From Clostridia bacterium (lineage in GTDB: Bacteria > Bacillota > Clostridia > Christensenellales > CAG-138), in assembly GCA_017438865.1 (NCBI GenBank), contig JAFRUN010000067.1:1-44023 (forward strand): 44,023 nucleotides of DNA. Direction: 5' to 3'. Shown piece after piece: positions 7,546 through 15,819 of the stretch. The position numbers and the translations under genes are program-made. The stretch's first letter is position 1, and each line of letters begins with the position of its first letter. The notes beneath the pieces were generated by a model. That model did not search any database and had not been told where the DNA came from. It saw nothing but the letters and a program-made list of their open reading frames with translations.

Positions 7546-8931
7546 ATGATACAGGATTTATTGACAAACAAAAAGCATCTGTTTGCGGACGGCGCCAATA
7601 CGGAACTGCGCGCCCAGCGGAACACAAACCGCCAGGTCGTGCTTCTGAACGGCAATCTCGTCAACAACATGCAGAAGGATCAGTTCGGCGTATCCGCAAG
7701 AGTGTATGAAAACGGCGTTTACGGCTTTTCCTCCACGGCGGAATATACCGATGAGACCGTAAAGGAAGTGCTGAAGGCGGCAAGCGAGAACGCCGCGTTT
7801 CTGGCGCGTCACGCGGGCAAGGGCAAAGGTTTGTTCCGTCCGGAAAAGCCCGGCAGGATCATCCGGGCATACGATCTCACCGAAATCGAGCAGCGGACGT
7901 ACATCGAGTTTGCGTCGGCGCTGGACAGCTATATCGCGCAGAAGTATCCGGATCTTTTGAGCCGCACGGTCGTCGCGATGGCGGATTCCATGGAAAAGCT
8001 GCTGTGCGTCAGCAACGGCTGCGACGGACACAGTGTCCTGCCCAGAAGCTACATTCTTGTGATCATGAACTATCCGACGCCAGAAGGCAAGCCCGTGGAG
8101 CTCATGAAGATCTTCGGCGGCTGCGGCACGTTCGATCAGAATTTCCGAAAGCCCGAGGAATGCTATGCGGGGATCGACGAGCTTTACGACCGGATCCGGC
8201 AGAAGGCGGAGGGCGTTTATCCCGAAGCGGGCAATAAGACCGTGATCCTCGGCGGCGAGCTTTCCGGCATGCTTGCGCACGAGGCGGTGGGGCACACCGT
8301 CGAGGCGGACCTCGTGATCGGCGGTTCCGTTGCGGGACCGAATCTTCATAAACGCGTCGGCTCGGAGCTTGTGAACCTGACGGACTTTGCGCACACCGCG
8401 TTCGGAAAGCCCGCGCCGCTGCCGGTCTACGTCGATGACGAGGGCGTTGAGGCGACCGACGCCGTGCTGATCAAGGACGGCGTCCTGGTGGGCTACATGA
8501 ACAACCGCGACAGCGCCGAGCGCTTCGGCATGGTCCCGACGGGCAACGCGCGCGCGTATCTCTTCTCCGACGAGCCGCTGATCCGCATGCGCAATACGGC
8601 GGTCCTGCCCGGCACGTCAAAGCTCGCGGATATGATCGCGTCGATCGACGACGGATACTATCTTTTGGAGTCCAACAACGGGCAGGCGGACACCACCGGC
8701 GAATTTATGTACGGCGTGACCTTCGGCTACGAGATCAAGAAGGGCAAGCTGGGACGCGCACTGCTCGACACGACCGTTTCGGGCGTGGCGTTCGACATGC
8801 TCAAGACAGTCGATATGATCTCGGACGATATGACCTGGGTCAGCGCGGGCATGTGCGGCAAAAAGCAGCCGATGCCCGTCGGCATGGGCGGACCGGCGAT
8901 CCGGTGCCGCATCACCATCGGCGGACGGTAA
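7546..8931 (+). CDS. tldD: TldD-family zinc metalloprotease
   Basis: Catalytic partner of the TldD/TldE (PmbA) protease pair, known elsewhere for microcin maturation, antitoxin degradation and trimming of modified peptides. The protein has 461 residues. The metal-binding HExxxH motif is HEAVGH at about residues 245-250, followed by EADLVIGGSVAGPNLHKRVGSELV, YVDDEGV and a C-terminal domain with MYGVTFGYEIKKGKLGRAL. I use ATG 7546, seven bases after aaaaggag; the GTG at 7540 would be too close. The pmbA-like gene follows after 13 bases, so the proteins are probably made together. No nearby peptide precursor was found, so the substrate is unknown. Confidence 0.93.
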   Translation: MIQDLLTNKKHLFADGANTELRAQRNTNRQVVLLNGNLVNNMQKDQFGVSARVYENGVYGFSSTAEYTDETVKEVLKAASENAAFLARHAGKGKGLFRPEKPGRIIRAYDLTEIEQRTYIEFASALDSYIAQKYPDLLSRTVVAMADSMEKLLCVSNGCDGHSVLPRSYILVIMNYPTPEGKPVELMKIFGGCGTFDQNFRKPEECYAGIDELYDRIRQKAEGVYPEAGNKTVILGGELSGMLAHEAVGHTVEADLVIGGSVAGPNLHKRVGSELVNLTDFAHTAFGKPAPLPVYVDDEGVEATDAVLIKDGVLVGYMNNRDSAERFGMVPTGNARAYLFSDEPLIRMRNTAVLPGTSKLADMIASIDDGYYLLESNNGQADTTGEFMYGVTFGYEIKKGKLGRALLDTTVSGVAFDMLKTVDMISDDMTWVSAGMCGKKQPMPVGMGGPAIRCRITIGGR

Positions 8932-8944
8932 GGAGGGAAAAGCC

Positions 8945-10246
8945 ATGATCGAAACCTTGAAACAAACGGCAAAGAAAGCTGTTGAAGCTCTGAAAAACGA
9001 AGGCGCCGAAAAGGGCGAGAGCACCGTCACCTATACCGTCAAGCACGAGTTCAACGTGGACGGCGGCGAGTTCAGCCTGTTCCGCACGCTGTTCGACAAA
9101 AAGATGACGATGAGCGCGATCACGGGCGGCAAGCGCGGCGCGATCTCGCAGAACCGGTATGACGACGCGTCGATCGCGGAGAGCGCGAAGGCGTGCATGG
9201 CGGCGGCAGACGCTTCCGCGCCGGACGAAGCGTGGGACATCGCGCCGCAAATCAAAAACGAGGATTTCACGCTCGGCGAGGTCAAGCCCGATCTCGATAA
9301 GCTGTTCCTGCGCTGCAGGGAGCTGATGGAAACGATCAAAACCCGCTTCCCGAAGATCATCGTGGAACAGATGATCATCGATCACAACGAGACGTTCGAG
9401 GCGTTTGCAAATTCGAACGGCGCACTGTTCTCCACGCACAAGGGCAATTATTTCGCGGAATTGATGTTCAGCGGACACGAGGGAGAAAAGGCGACGTCGT
9501 TCTACGTCAGCATTCTGACGACGGAAGACCTTGACCGTCCGTTCATCGAATGCGGTTCGATCGAAAACGATCTTGCAAACGTGGAAAAGCAGATCGACAC
9601 CGAAAGCGTGGACGGCAAGTTCGAGGGCACGATGGTGCTGATGCCGCTGTGCTCCCTGGAGCTGATCGGCGGTCTGCTGATGAACTTTGCGGGCGATCAG
9701 GGACTTTTGACCGGCACGAGCCCGTGGAAGGAGAAGCTCGGCGAGCAGGTTGCGGATGAACGGCTGACCATTTCGATCGCCCCGCTCGACGGGCGGATCG
9801 TGTGCGGCGAACGCATCACGGGGGAGGGCTTCCCCGCGGAAAACTACGACCTGATCAAAAACGGCAGGCTGAACGCGTTTGCATTGAGCCTTTATTCCGC
9901 GAACAAGCTCGGGCTGCCCCGTGCAAAGAACGACAGCGACAACATCATCATCGAGGCAGGCGACAAACCGCTGGACGAAATCATCGCTTCGATCGACAGG
10001 GGCATTCTGGTCGGACGCTTCTCGGGCGGCGCACCCGCGCCGAACGGCGATTTCTCCGGTGTCGCAAAGAACAGCTTCCTGATCGAAAACGGCAAGATCG
10101 GTCCCGCGCTTTCGGAGACCATGATCAGCGGCAACTTTGCGGAGATGCTGTTCCGCCTGCGCGGCGTTTCAAAGGAGCAGATCGCGGCAGGTCTGTTCGT
10201 TCTGCCGTATCTTGCATTCGACGGCATCACGATCTCCGGAAAATAA
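8945..10246 (+). CDS. PmbA/TldE-like partner of the TldD protease
   Basis: Member of the TldD/PmbA superfamily, 433 residues, starting at an ATG preceded by aaggaggg. It shares the fold signature of TldD (VDGGEFSLFRTL, NGDFSGVAKNSFLIENGKIGPALSETMISGNFAEML) but has no HExxxH motif, as expected for the non-catalytic TldE-type subunit that shapes the shared substrate channel. It directly follows tldD and is closed by a terminator at 10261. Some genomes carry two TldD-like genes, but the missing metal site supports the E-type role. Confidence 0.88.
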   Translation: MIETLKQTAKKAVEALKNEGAEKGESTVTYTVKHEFNVDGGEFSLFRTLFDKKMTMSAITGGKRGAISQNRYDDASIAESAKACMAAADASAPDEAWDIAPQIKNEDFTLGEVKPDLDKLFLRCRELMETIKTRFPKIIVEQMIIDHNETFEAFANSNGALFSTHKGNYFAELMFSGHEGEKATSFYVSILTTEDLDRPFIECGSIENDLANVEKQIDTESVDGKFEGTMVLMPLCSLELIGGLLMNFAGDQGLLTGTSPWKEKLGEQVADERLTISIAPLDGRIVCGERITGEGFPAENYDLIKNGRLNAFALSLYSANKLGLPRAKNDSDNIIIEAGDKPLDEIIASIDRGILVGRFSGGAPAPNGDFSGVAKNSFLIENGKIGPALSETMISGNFAEMLFRLRGVSKEQIAAGLFVLPYLAFDGITISGK

Positions 10247-10260
10247 ACAGCAGACATAAC

Positions 10261-10291
10261 AATACCGCCGGTGCGTTCCGGCGGTATTTTT
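10261..10291 (+). terminator. Terminator after the tldD-pmbA pair
   Basis: An 11-bp stem (10261-10271 with 10278-10288) with a six-base loop, running into T residues. It sits between convergent genes, close to the end of the M32 carboxypeptidase gene. Confidence 0.9.
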
Positions 10292-10294
10292 GTG

Positions 10295-11788
10295 TCAATC
10301 GAGATGATACAGCGCAGAATACTTCTGCGTCAGATAGTCCGTGTAATACGTCGGATCGAACGGCGCGCCGAATGCTTCCTCCATCAGCTTGCCGGGCTCC
10401 TTCATGCAGCCGAAGCGATAGATATGCCCGGTCAGCCAGTCCACGATCGGTTTGAGATTGCCTTCTTTCACGTTGCCCCAGACGTCGATCTCCTGCTCCA
10501 TGCGCTTGATGAGCTGCGCGCCGTACGCGCTGCCGAGCGCGTAGGAGGGGAAGTAACCGAACAGTCCGCTTGCCCAATGCGAGTCCTGCAGAACGCCGCG
10601 GCGGTCGTCGGGAACGTCGACGCCGAGATATTCTTTATAGAGCCGGTTCCACTCGATGGGGAGTTCCTTCGGCTCGAGATCGCCGTTGAAGAGCCGCTTT
10701 TCGAGCTCGTAGCGGATCATCACGTGCAGCGAGTAGGTCAGCTCGTCCGCTTCGGTGCGGATGAGCGACGGTTCCGCCTTGTTGACCGCGACGTAGAATT
10801 CGTGCGCCGTGACGTCCTTGAGCTGCTCGGGGAAGATCTCCCGCATCCTCGGGAAGATCGCCTCGATGAACGGTTCGCTTCTGCCGATGATGTTCTCGAA
10901 GAAGCGCGACTGGCTTTCATGCACGCTCATCGAAACGCCGCAGCCGATCGGCAGCCGCGCGATCTCATCGGCAATGTTGCGCTCGTAGGTCGCGTGTCCG
11001 CCCTCGTGGATGACGCTGTACATCGATGCCTCCACCGCGTCCTCGTGGTAGTGCGTGGTGATGCGCACGTCGTATTTCGTGAACTCCGTGGTGAACGGGT
11101 GTTCGGTCTCGCCGATGATGCAGTGGTTTCTGTCGAGCCCCAGCACGTCCATCAGATAGTCCGAAAAGACGCGCTGATCGGCGACCGGATAATGCCGGTG
11201 CAGAAAATCGACGTTCGGCTGATCTTTGATCTTTGCGATCACGGGCACGAGCCGCTCGCGCACGGTTTTGAAGAACCGGTCGAGCGTTTCAGTGTTCAGC
11301 CCTTTTTCGTACGCGTCGAGCATCGTGTCGTAGACCGGCGCGTCGGGCCTGTAATACTTCGCAAACCGCCTGTTTGCCGCGACCAGTTTTTCGAGATGCG
11401 GCAGGAACATCGGAAAATCGCTTCTGCGTTTCGCCTCGTGCCAGACCTGGTCGGCGGTCGTCTGGTCGATCGTGTACTGCACATACTCGTCCTTCGGGAT
11501 GCAGGCGATGCGCGCGCGCTCCTCCGTGGCGAGTTCCGCGGTGCGGACGATCGCGGGATCGACCTCGCCGCGGTGTTCGAGGATCTCCTTCTGCATCGCT
11601 TCGGTCTCGGGCGAGGTGACCATATCGTACATCACCTCGGAGAGAACGCCGAACGTGTCGCCGACGATCGGTCCCGCGCCCTTCGGCATCACGGTGTTCA
11701 TGTCATAGCCCATCAGCCCCATCGCGTGCTTGTAGGCGCGGAGCTTTTCAAGGTATGCGCGATAGCGTTCAACGGTTTCCTGGATCAT
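10295..11788 (-). CDS. M32-family (Taq-type) metallocarboxypeptidase
   Basis: Broad-specificity zinc carboxypeptidase of 497 residues that trims residues from peptide C-termini. Family signatures: HEGGH at residues 261-265 (the HExxH zinc site), DVRITTHYHED just before it, HYPVAD near 199, ESQSRFFENIIGRS after the metal site, and the C-terminal YALGSAYGAQL. No signal peptide, so it is cytoplasmic. It is the last gene of an operon with the exported Ig-like protein (three bases upstream) and the C11 protease. Its ribosome site (aaaggag) lies inside the end of the upstream gene. A role in finishing peptide breakdown is plausible from family and position, but not shown. Confidence 0.95.
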   Translation of the reverse strand: MIQETVERYRAYLEKLRAYKHAMGLMGYDMNTVMPKGAGPIVGDTFGVLSEVMYDMVTSPETEAMQKEILEHRGEVDPAIVRTAELATEERARIACIPKDEYVQYTIDQTTADQVWHEAKRRSDFPMFLPHLEKLVAANRRFAKYYRPDAPVYDTMLDAYEKGLNTETLDRFFKTVRERLVPVIAKIKDQPNVDFLHRHYPVADQRVFSDYLMDVLGLDRNHCIIGETEHPFTTEFTKYDVRITTHYHEDAVEASMYSVIHEGGHATYERNIADEIARLPIGCGVSMSVHESQSRFFENIIGRSEPFIEAIFPRMREIFPEQLKDVTAHEFYVAVNKAEPSLIRTEADELTYSLHVMIRYELEKRLFNGDLEPKELPIEWNRLYKEYLGVDVPDDRRGVLQDSHWASGLFGYFPSYALGSAYGAQLIKRMEQEIDVWGNVKEGNLKPIVDWLTGHIYRFGCMKEPGKLMEEAFGAPFDPTYYTDYLTQKYSALYHLD

Positions 11789-11791
11789 AGG

Positions 11792-12328
11792 TTAACTCCT
11801 TTCGGGTTTGTCGTTTTCGGCATTGCCCGGCGCTTCGGCTGCGGCGGGAGCGGGCGCCGGCTTTTTTGCGGACGGTTTTCCGAGCAGCGCAAGCAGGATC
11901 ACGGACAGCACGCCGAGCGTGATCAGCACCAGCATCCGCCGCGCGTCGCGCACCGTCACGGAAACGGTCGATTCCGCCTCGCTGCCGGTCGCCGTGACCG
12001 CTTTCACATAGAGCTTCGTTTCGCCCGTGCCGTGCGCGATCACATGCAGCGTGCCGTCGTCCGAAAGGATCGCTTCCGCAACGGCGGGATCCGCGCTCAC
12101 GGCGGAAAAGGTCAGCGCGTCGCCGGAGCGCGCGGAAAAGCCCGCGGTGTAGGCGGGCAACGCCTTTGTCACGTCGTCGCGCGTGCCGAGGGGCAGCGTC
12201 AGCTTGACGTCGACCGTCTCCGGCACGGAAACGGCGGGCGCTTCCGGGGCGGTTCCTTCGGGCGCGCTCGCGCAGGCGAGCGTCAAAAGCAGCAGACATG
12301 CCGCAAGGATCGGTAAAAATCGTTTCAT
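11792..12328 (-). CDS. Exported Ig-like (BIG2-type) protein with C-terminal membrane helix
   Basis: 178 residues. A basic-hydrophobic leader (1-19, ending LTLAC) could be a poor lipobox at Cys19 or a signal-peptidase-I leader cut after ACASA. Residues about 37-127 read as a bacterial Ig-like domain (LTFSAVSADPAVAEAILSD followed by GTLHVIAHGTGETKLYVKA). A second hydrophobic helix spans 132-150 and is followed by a Pro/Ala/Lys tail. ATG 12328 is preferred because an aaagga site lies seven bases upstream; the ATG at 12343 that overlaps the upstream stop lacks a site. It lies between the C11 protease and the M32 peptidase. Function unknown; it may present or anchor the protease. Confidence 0.75.
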   Translation of the reverse strand: MKRFLPILAACLLLLTLACASAPEGTAPEAPAVSVPETVDVKLTLPLGTRDDVTKALPAYTAGFSARSGDALTFSAVSADPAVAEAILSDDGTLHVIAHGTGETKLYVKAVTATGSEAESTVSVTVRDARRMLVLITLGVLSVILLALLGKPSAKKPAPAPAAAEAPGNAENDKPERS

Positions 12329-12339
12329 ATCGGTTCCTT

Positions 12340-13959
12340 TCATTCGCCGAGCAGCCGTCCGAAGATGTCCTCGAGACCGAAGCTGCCGGCATACCAGTCG
12401 TCCCAATCGTCCGTTCCGCCGAACAGATCGAACCAGCCGCCCCAGTCATAGCCGCCGGAATAGGCGTCCCAGCCGTTCCAGCCGCCGAAATCGTAGAAGC
12501 CGGTCCCGGTCTGCACCGAGACGAACTTCCTGAGCCAGGTGACGTAGTCCGCGTCGATGCCCGCGTTCAGGAACACGCGCCGCAGCTCGTCGTAGAGGTC
12601 GCCGTCGCCGTAGGGCAGCGTCACCGAAAGCCCGGAAAGCGTCTTCTCGTCCTTTGTCGCGCCGAAATACGCGATCGTCTGCTCCAGCGCGGCGCGCAGC
12701 GCGCCGGACGTGTCGGAGGGGATATTTTCGGCAAGCGACAGGACGTCGGTGATGCAGTAATCGTCGAGCGAAGCGTCGCCGCCGAGATTCCAGCCGCCGA
12801 CCGCGCGGGGATGCGCGCGGCCGCTCGACTGCCGGAGCTGGCTGTAGTTTGCGGCGAGCAGCGCCTCCTCGTTCCGGTAGGCGAACTCCGCCCAGGCGGG
12901 ATAGAGCAGGGCGACGTACGCCTCGTCGATCAATGCAAGCGTCAGTCCGCCTTCCTGTTCCGCCGCCTTCACGGACGCGTCGATCGCAGTTTTCGCAAGC
13001 GCCGGCGTCGGGATCGCGGGATCCTCCGAAAGCGCGGAGAGCCATTCGCTGTGCGACCAGCCGCACGACGGCTCGAAGTCCTCGGAAAGAAGCGTGTAAT
13101 CGCAGAAATCGTACAGCGCGCAGCAGACCTCGAGCGACGACATGAGACAGCAGTCCATGCCGATGAGGTCGAAATACACGCCGCCGTCCGAAAGCGCCGT
13201 CTGCATCTCGTCGATGGTCAGCGACGCCGTGTACGGCTGAAACTCGTCATAGCCGAAGCCGTAGACCGGACCGCCGCCGTGGTTCCACAGCAGCAGGATA
13301 TAACGGTCGGCGGGGTAGTTCTGTTCGCCCCAGCGGATGAAGTCGGAAAGCGTCGAGGGGATCGTCGTGTCGAGCTGTCCCAGCGAACCGTCGACGAGCG
13401 TCAGTCCCGTTTCCGTCACGCGGTACCGTTCGGAACGGCGCGAGGAGATGCCGAAATACGGATCCCATTTCCGCGTGCCGACGGTTTCGACGAGGATGTT
13501 CACACGGTCGCTCTTTTTTGCGCGGACCATCTCGCGGAGGTCCTCGGTCGCCTCGCGGTATTCGGATTCGAGATCCGAGCCGTTCATCAGCACGAGGACC
13601 GTCACGGTGTCCGTTCCGTCGTTTTTCAAACGCACCTTTTTTTCGCGCACCCACGCCGCGGGATCGGGCGCGGTTTCGGCGGACTGCTGTCCGTCCCAGT
13701 CGAGCGGGGAAACGGCGCCGCCCGGTTCGGCCGGTTCGGGCGTCGCGGGCGCTTCGACCGGCGTCGCGGCGGGCGTATCGAAGACGGCCGGCTCGTCGAT
13801 CTCCGGCTTCAGACCGCTCGCGCAGCCGTCCGGTCCAAAGCACGCGCCGACGGTGCAGAAGCAGGTGCAGAGCGAACCGAAAAGCGCGACGATCACGACG
13901 ATCGCAACGACCGCTATGATCAGCCCCGCAAGTTTTCCGCTTTTGTTTCCCTGTTCCAT
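12340..13959 (-). CDS. Membrane-anchored C11 (clostripain-like) cysteine protease
   Basis: 539 residues. A membrane helix (about 11-30) is followed by a Cys-rich juxtamembrane stretch with six Cys within residues 31-46, a Pro/Ala linker (50-100) and a C11 caspase-like domain (about 118-500). The expected catalytic His is in NHGGG (His227) and the Cys in DCCLM (Cys271). Clostripain-type enzymes cut after basic residues and many self-process; no obvious self-cleavage linker is seen here. The C-terminus is an odd Gly/Trp/Asp/Tyr-rich tail of about 50 residues. ATG 13959 follows a gggag site. It has its own promoter (13986-14014) and heads the operon with the Ig-like protein and the M32 peptidase. 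Confidence 0.9.
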   Translation of the reverse strand: MEQGNKSGKLAGLIIAVVAIVVIVALFGSLCTCFCTVGACFGPDGCASGLKPEIDEPAVFDTPAATPVEAPATPEPAEPGGAVSPLDWDGQQSAETAPDPAAWVREKKVRLKNDGTDTVTVLVLMNGSDLESEYREATEDLREMVRAKKSDRVNILVETVGTRKWDPYFGISSRRSERYRVTETGLTLVDGSLGQLDTTIPSTLSDFIRWGEQNYPADRYILLLWNHGGGPVYGFGYDEFQPYTASLTIDEMQTALSDGGVYFDLIGMDCCLMSSLEVCCALYDFCDYTLLSEDFEPSCGWSHSEWLSALSEDPAIPTPALAKTAIDASVKAAEQEGGLTLALIDEAYVALLYPAWAEFAYRNEEALLAANYSQLRQSSGRAHPRAVGGWNLGGDASLDDYCITDVLSLAENIPSDTSGALRAALEQTIAYFGATKDEKTLSGLSVTLPYGDGDLYDELRRVFLNAGIDADYVTWLRKFVSVQTGTGFYDFGGWNGWDAYSGGYDWGGWFDLFGGTDDWDDWYAGSFGLEDIFGRLLGE

Positions 13960-13985
13960 GCGCCTGCTCCCTTCTTCAGATCAGT

Positions 13986-14014
13986 ATCATACCATAACCG
14001 GCGGCGGATTGCAA
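13986..14014 (-). promoter_or_regulatory. Promoter of the C11 protease operon
   Basis: Minus strand TTGCAA (14009-14014), 17-base spacer, TATGAT (13986-13991). The -35 abuts the stop codon of the upstream 171-aa gene. Confidence 0.75.
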
Positions 14015-14530
14015 TCAATGCCGTCCGAACAGCCGGTAAAACGGCACGCGCACCGTGCGGCGTCCGATCCCGATCGCATACGGATCGCGCTCCGTCCTTC
14101 TGCATTCCGTCCGGACGCCGAAAAAATACCGGAACGCAAGCCGCTGCGCGAAATGATACACGTCGCCCGTGTCGATCTCGATCGAACGGCAGGCGCGGTC
14201 GAGGACCGGTTTCGGGAACAGCAGCGTCGAAACGTGCCGCACGCGCCGGAAACCCTTCACGCAGAGATATGCGTTCAGATGGTATCTGATCTCAAACGTC
14301 AGACAGCGCTCGGAAAAGAGGAACGGCTCCGAGAACGCCGCTTCATATCGCTTTGAAAGCGTCTCCGCAAGGTACGCGCACAGCGGTTTCGAGCCGGTTT
14401 CGCGGCAGAGCGCCGCCCATCCGGCGGGATCCTTCGAGAGGTCGATCCGAAACCCCTCCGGAAGGATCTCCGTGCAGGAAAAGAGCAGCGCTTTTGCGGT
14501 ATTCCGTTCCGGTTCCGTCAGTTTTTTCAT
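14015..14530 (-). CDS. Unknown 171-residue protein
   Basis: Not recognised. Starts MKKLTEPERNTAKALLF; about 171 residues, no signal peptide, rich in Arg and aromatic residues, with a C-terminal basic segment ending VPFYRLFGRH. The pattern is compatible with a small soluble alpha/beta protein. The open frame runs further upstream through the ferredoxin gene, but ATG 14530 is the only sensible start. Minus-strand TATGCT (14542-14547) ends 11 bases before this ATG and no ribosome site is visible, so the leader would be four or five bases at most. The ferredoxin terminator lies upstream, making this a single-gene unit. No function is offered. Confidence 0.65.
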   Translation of the reverse strand: MKKLTEPERNTAKALLFSCTEILPEGFRIDLSKDPAGWAALCRETGSKPLCAYLAETLSKRYEAAFSEPFLFSERCLTFEIRYHLNAYLCVKGFRRVRHVSTLLFPKPVLDRACRSIEIDTGDVYHFAQRLAFRYFFGVRTECRRTERDPYAIGIGRRTVRVPFYRLFGRH

Positions 14531-14566
14531 ACTGCTATGGTAGCATACCCCGCGTTTTTTCGCAAC

Positions 14567-14590
14567 AAAAAACGGCTCCGGGGAGCCGTT
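14567..14590 (-). terminator. Terminator after the ferredoxin gene
   Basis: Nine-bp stem (14571-14579 with 14582-14590) followed on the minus strand by a run of T (14567-14572). It lies 15 bases beyond the ferredoxin stop. Confidence 0.85.
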
Positions 14591-14604
14591 TTCGTTCGTT
14601 CCGA

Positions 14605-14775
14605 TTATTCCGCCTTCGGTGCGCCCATCGGGCAGACCTCTGCGCAGTTGCCGCACTCGATGCACAGATCGGGGTTGATCTCGTACTTGCCGTCGCCCTC
14701 GGAAATTGCTTCTACCGGGCACTCTGCCGCACATGCGCCGCAGGAAATGCATTCATCCGTAATTTTGTATGCCAT
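14605..14775 (-). CDS. Small 2[4Fe-4S] ferredoxin
   Basis: 56-residue clostridial-type electron carrier. Two cluster motifs are complete: CISCGACAAECP (Cys 9, 12, 15, 19) and CIDCGNCAEVCP (Cys 38, 41, 44, 48). A strong gaggagg site precedes the ATG. The promoter TTGCAA-16-TATAAT lies upstream and a terminator follows, so it is monocistronic. It would serve low-potential oxidoreductases elsewhere in the genome, and no partner enzyme is adjacent. This is typical of anaerobic Clostridia. Confidence 0.97.
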   Translation of the reverse strand: MAYKITDECISCGACAAECPVEAISEGDGKYEINPDLCIECGNCAEVCPMGAPKAE

Positions 14776-14807
14776 TGTTTGATCCTCCTCAATTAGATTC
14801 CATCCTC

Positions 14808-14835
14808 ATTATAACAAATGTTTTTGATTTTGCAA
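14808..14835 (-). promoter_or_regulatory. Promoter of the ferredoxin gene
   Basis: Minus strand TTGCAA (14830-14835), 16-base spacer, TATAAT (14808-14813). Confidence 0.8.
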
Positions 14836-14961
14836 CCGTTTTTTTGCAACCTTTTCGGGAAGATTTCCGAACGAATCGTGCCGCTTTTCTTCGACCTTTG
14901 TCCGGTGCCTTTCATTCGACATCCGCCGCGGCGTATGCTGTCGGTCGGAAAGGAGGCGCAT

Positions 14962-15780
14962 ATGCTGTATTCGTTTCAGGAAGGTCTTTTGAATATGCCG
15001 CCGAAGCGGGATCCGGACCGTCGGCTTCTGCTTCTGCCCGTCGAGGAGATCAGAACCGTGCCGGATCGGCTCCGAAGGAACATCGACCGCGCGGCGATGA
15101 GCGAGCTCATGATCAGCATCGCGCAGATCGGGCTCGTGCAGCCGATCGTGGTCAGAAAGCTCCCGGAGGGCTACGAGCTGATCGCGGGCGAGCGGCGGCT
15201 TCGCGCCTGCAAGCTCCTCGGACATAAGGAGATCCCGTGCGTCGTCGTGCAGGCGGGGGAGGAACGGTGCGCCGTGATGGCGCTCTCCGAAAACCTTCAG
15301 CGCCGTCCGCTGCATTTTCTGGAGGAGGCGGAGCGGCTGAACGCGCTTCTGAACGGCGGCGCGATGACGGAGGAGAAGCTGTCGACGCTGCTCGGCAAGA
15401 GCGATCCGTACCTCGAAAACCGTCTGCGCCTTTTAAAGCTCCCGAAGGAAACGTGCGCGCGTCTGCGCGCCGGCGGTCTGTCCGAACGCCATGCACGCGC
15501 GCTGCTGCGGCTTGACGATACCGAACGGCAGCAGCAGGCGCTGGACCTGATCGAGCGGCGGAAGATGACCGGTCCCGCGGCGGAACGGCTCGTCGATTCG
15601 CTGACGAAAACGCCCGGCGCGGCGCCGATGCGCATCCTGCGCTTTTCGCGGGACTGCCGCCTGTTCGTGAACAGCGTCAAGGACTGCATCGACCAGCTCG
15701 AGGGCTCCGGCGTGACCGCCGATCTCATCGAGACGCGCCGCGACGACGGCGTGGACCTTCTGATCCGCGTCAGAACGTAA
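14962..15780 (+). CDS. ParB/Noc-family DNA-binding protein
   Basis: 272 residues. The N-terminal ParB (Spo0J) domain contains the CTP-binding box GERRLRA (76-82), IPCVVV and ALSENLQRR (107-115). An HTH-type central domain follows (MTEEKLSTLLGKSDPYLENRLRLLKLP; GGLSERHARALL). The C-terminal part is shorter and ends with a putative dimerisation segment. I use ATG 14962, preceded by aaaggagg; the frame opens earlier at 14818 but without a site. The N-terminus MLYSFQEGLL could be an amphipathic membrane-binding helix as in Noc. No parA/soj and no rsmG lie beside it, so the choice between Noc and chromosomal ParB is open. Confidence 0.85.
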   Translation: MLYSFQEGLLNMPPKRDPDRRLLLLPVEEIRTVPDRLRRNIDRAAMSELMISIAQIGLVQPIVVRKLPEGYELIAGERRLRACKLLGHKEIPCVVVQAGEERCAVMALSENLQRRPLHFLEEAERLNALLNGGAMTEEKLSTLLGKSDPYLENRLRLLKLPKETCARLRAGGLSERHARALLRLDDTERQQQALDLIERRKMTGPAAERLVDSLTKTPGAAPMRILRFSRDCRLFVNSVKDCIDQLEGSGVTADLIETRRDDGVDLLIRVRT

Positions 15781-15805
15781 AACGCCCGGCGAAGAACACC
15801 GGGCG
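15779..15805 (-). terminator. Terminator after the zinc-ribbon-repeat gene
   Basis: Stem cgcccgg (15783-15789) with ccgggcg (15799-15805), nine-base loop, followed on the minus strand by four T. It sits in the 39-base convergent gap after parB-like and may serve both sides weakly. Confidence 0.65.
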
Positions 15806-15819
15806 CACAGCCGTTTTCG

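Noticed and set aside
10271-14289. Two long + strand open frames (681 and 663 residues)
   Set aside because: Both are antisense to the M32, Ig-like and C11 genes, with low-complexity Arg/Val/Ala composition and no recognisable domain.
14818-14961. Longer N-terminus for the ParB/Noc-like protein
   Set aside because: No ribosome site at 14818, hydrophobic/Phe-rich non-family sequence, and it would cross the ferredoxin promoter; ATG 14962 has aaaggagg.
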